A DNA stretch of 64,000 nucleotides from NCBI GenBank assembly GCA_963677085.2, contig CAXXFH010000005.1, positions 403,732 through 467,731 on the forward strand, read 5' to 3'. This DNA is from G963677085 sp963677085. GTDB lineage: Bacteria; Planctomycetota; Planctomycetia; Pirellulales; Thermoguttaceae. How positions within the stretch are numbered: the first letter of the stretch is position 1; the number at the start of each line of letters is the position of its first letter. The notes under the pieces were generated by a model. That model had not been told where the DNA came from. It saw nothing but the letters and a program-made list of their open reading frames with translations, and made no database searches. The position numbers and the translations under genes were made by a program. Shown here in pieces: positions 62,574 through 64,000 of the stretch.

Positions 62574-62924
62574 ATGTACATCAGCAGGGTCATCGTTCGG
62601 AACTTTCGGAACTTCGAACTACTCGACGTGCCACTGCGTCTTGGTGCCAATTGTATTGTCGGAGAAAACAACACCGGCAAGACGAATCTAGTTCACGCAC
62701 TTCGGCTTCCATTGGACGCATACCTTTCCTTCTACTATCGCCAGCTTGCTCCTGATGACTTTCCGACTGGCACAGACATTCGGACGCCGAAACACGTACT
62801 CATATCACTTGAGTTTTGTGACTATTCAGACAAGCCGAATGAGGAGGCAATGGTTTCTGATTGGAGGGTCGGCGACAATCTAGCTCGGCTAACATATCGC
62901 TTCCGCCGGGTGCCACTTCTATGA
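62574..62924 (+). pseudogene. Truncated OLD-family AAA ATPase (N-terminal part)
   Basis: 116 codons. SRVIVRNFRNFELLDVPLRLG and the Walker A motif VGENNTGKTNLVHAL are typical of OLD/RecF-type ATPases such as GajA-like nucleases. A complete protein would be 400-700 residues with a TOPRIM domain; here it stops at 62924 after YRFRRVPLL, where repeat-type DNA begins. It lies 130 nt after the TIR gene in the same direction, suggesting one two-gene defence operon, now broken. Confidence 0.75.
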
Positions 62925-63414
62925 AAGCTCGTCGGGTGTCAAGGCTTGGTTGGTGGTGTATTCGTCGAATTTTTTGGTGGTCCGTGTGGAACGCAACCGA
63001 GCAGAAGAAGAGGCTAGCCGGGGGTCCAGGGGGTGGCAATGAACGCCCCTGGTCGGCGGAGGGAGCCGCCGAAACTTCGGCAGGGATGCTTTCTGTGGCG
63101 TCGATTGATGCGTGCATTGAAAATGATCGTTTCGGAAAACCGAACGCTTGGAGATCCAGGTTCCCGTTGGTCGCCGTCGTTTCATTGGCTATGCAGGCGT
63201 CAATAAGGGAATTCGGGGCGCCCATACTTCTATCCGAGCATCGAGAATCGTCTCTAGCCCATGGTGGTTGTTTCGAGTTGGAGAGAACAGCCCCTACTGC
63301 TGTCGAGCGTTGAGCCCCTGGCACCTTCGAGCGAGTTCTCACCAATGTCGGGCCTCCGAATTTCGTTGATTCCACAGCTTCCGCGGTTCTACTGGTGTGC
63401 GTGATATTCCGTTT
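62925..63414. other. Repeat-rich stretch after the truncated ATPase
   Basis: About 490 bp, no supported gene. Contains copy D of the ~100-bp repeat (63098-63210) and a GC-rich GGGGGTCCAGGGGGTGG stretch near 63022. Confidence 0.5.
63098..63210 (+). repeat. Dispersed ~100-bp repeat, copy D
   Basis: GATTGATGCGTGCATTGAAA, ATGATCGTTTCGGAAAACCG, ATCCAGGTTCCCGTTGGTCG, TTTCATTGGCTATGCAGGCG. Very close to copy B (37533-37633). Confidence 0.82.
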
Positions 63415-64000
63415 TCAGCATGCTAACTGGTCGGGCTGCATCTGGTGAAAAAGCCAACGAATCCAACGATTCGCCACGGCCGCCACGATCACGTTCGTGG
63501 GCTTCTTTCTTCGGCGCAGCCGGGCGCTGAACTTTCGCCATCGTGGCTCGCGTAACATCAAACGATGGGCCGCCTCGATCAAGATGCTCCGCAGTTGCGG
63601 ATTGCCCGCTTTGATCAGGCCGCTGTCCGCCTGCCGCGTTCCACTCGACGCGTTGCGCGGCGAAAGACCGCAAAATCGGGCAAGCTGCTTGCCCTTGGCA
63701 AAGCGATCGAAACGCCCGATCTCCGCCCGCAGGGTAACCGCCGTGATCAACCCGATTCCGGCCAACTCCATCAACTTCAGGCAAAGGCGGTCCTCGTCGG
63801 CCCATGCCTGCAATTCCCGCTCGACCTGGCGAACCTCGTGATTGAATTGTTCCAGCCGGTCCAATTGTTGTTTCACGATCCATTGCGAGGTGGGCGAAAG
63901 CTTCGCCTCTTCCCGCACCCATTTCAGCCAAACACGCGTCCAGGGCCGGATGTCCGGAAGCACCACGCGCTCGTCCCGCAGGATCGCCCGCAGACGCAGT
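63415..64000 (-). CDS. IS110-family transposase, C-terminal part (5' end outside)
   Basis: The frame is open to the right edge, so the N-terminal RuvC-like DEDD domain lies outside. The visible part is the Transposase_20-like C-terminal domain: LAGIGLITAVTLRAEIGRFDRF, QLARFCGLSPRNASSGT and AGNPQLRSILIEAAHRLM, with the Ser used as nucleophile in IS110 likely in the GLSPRNASSGT region. IS110 elements excise and re-insert without inverted repeats and can be RNA-guided. Its 3' non-coding end (bridge RNA) would lie at 63000-63414. Confidence 0.85.
   Translation of the reverse strand, partial: LRLRAILRDERVVLPDIRPWTRVWLKWVREEAKLSPTSQWIVKQQLDRLEQFNHEVRQVERELQAWADEDRLCLKLMELAGIGLITAVTLRAEIGRFDRFAKGKQLARFCGLSPRNASSGTRQADSGLIKAGNPQLRSILIEAAHRLMLREPRWRKFSARLRRRKKPTNVIVAAVANRWIRWLFHQMQPDQLAC

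Noticed and set aside
62800..63375. 191-codon minus-strand frame over repeat copy D
   Set aside because: Runs antisense to the OLD fragment and through a dispersed repeat; not a gene.

Overview
The window looks like a chromosomal segment of a planctomycete (Planctomycetota, probably the Pirellulales side). The evidence is gene content, since no rRNA or tRNA gene is present: a giant secreted protein with an N-terminal LEPR-XLL-type motif (LESRHLL), two DUF1080 proteins, a Ser/Thr kinase-TPR protein with the DWGLAK form of the DFG motif, FG-GAP/VCBS and BNR secreted proteins, a SET-domain protein, and a DUF1257-DUF2997-ATPase module.

Layout. (1) 1-6993, minus strand: a five-gene run (LamG/FG-GAP protein, small lipoprotein, BNR sialidase-like protein, SSS Na+ symporter, URO-D-like protein cut by the window edge), read as a glycan or sugar-acid use operon. 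(2) 7618-12915: SET-domain protein, YceH family protein, a membrane coiled-coil protein, a DUF1080-PHP fusion and a DUF1080 protein. (3) 13324-16044: three two-component genes, all minus strand: a receiver-histidine kinase, a fusion of a CsrA RNA-binding domain to a receiver domain, and a lone receiver. (4) 16917-27834: a GTDC1/QTMAN-like glycosyltransferase, the kinase-TPR gene directly downstream of the LEPR-XLL giant gene, and a TrkA-N channel-like gene coupled to argJ. (5) 27831-38946: argC-argJ, separated by a 22-unit, 16-bp minisatellite; a 2-hydroxyacid dehydrogenase, an AzgA-type purine permease, an M50 membrane protease, an esterase, a SnoaL-like secreted protein, a Q-rich secreted protein and a DksA/TraR-like protein.

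(6) From 39060 to the right edge the DNA is accessory: a complete ISAs1-type element, two tandem paralogous tyrosine recombinases (the first with a premature TGA), an excisionase-like HTH protein, an unknown 554-residue protein, a large serine recombinase broken by a frameshift, a DUF1257/DUF2997/ATPase cassette with a cut-off ATPase, a PAS histidine kinase, a chemoreceptor with duplicated Cys-rich PAS domains, an HDOD fragment joined to a broken transposase, a truncated second ISAs1 copy, an M48-like protein that has lost its HExxH, an IS630 element with TA duplications, a TIR-domain gene beheaded beside that element, a truncated OLD-type ATPase, and the end of an IS110 transposase. This part reads as the remains of integrative elements and a defence locus.

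The strongest candidate for something new is the CsrA-receiver fusion with its kinase and partner receiver: a layout in which phosphorylation could directly control an RNA-binding translational regulator. Next are the argC-argJ minisatellite, the TIR-OLD remnant, and three dispersed repeat families. Coordinates and translations were read by eye; no database search was possible.
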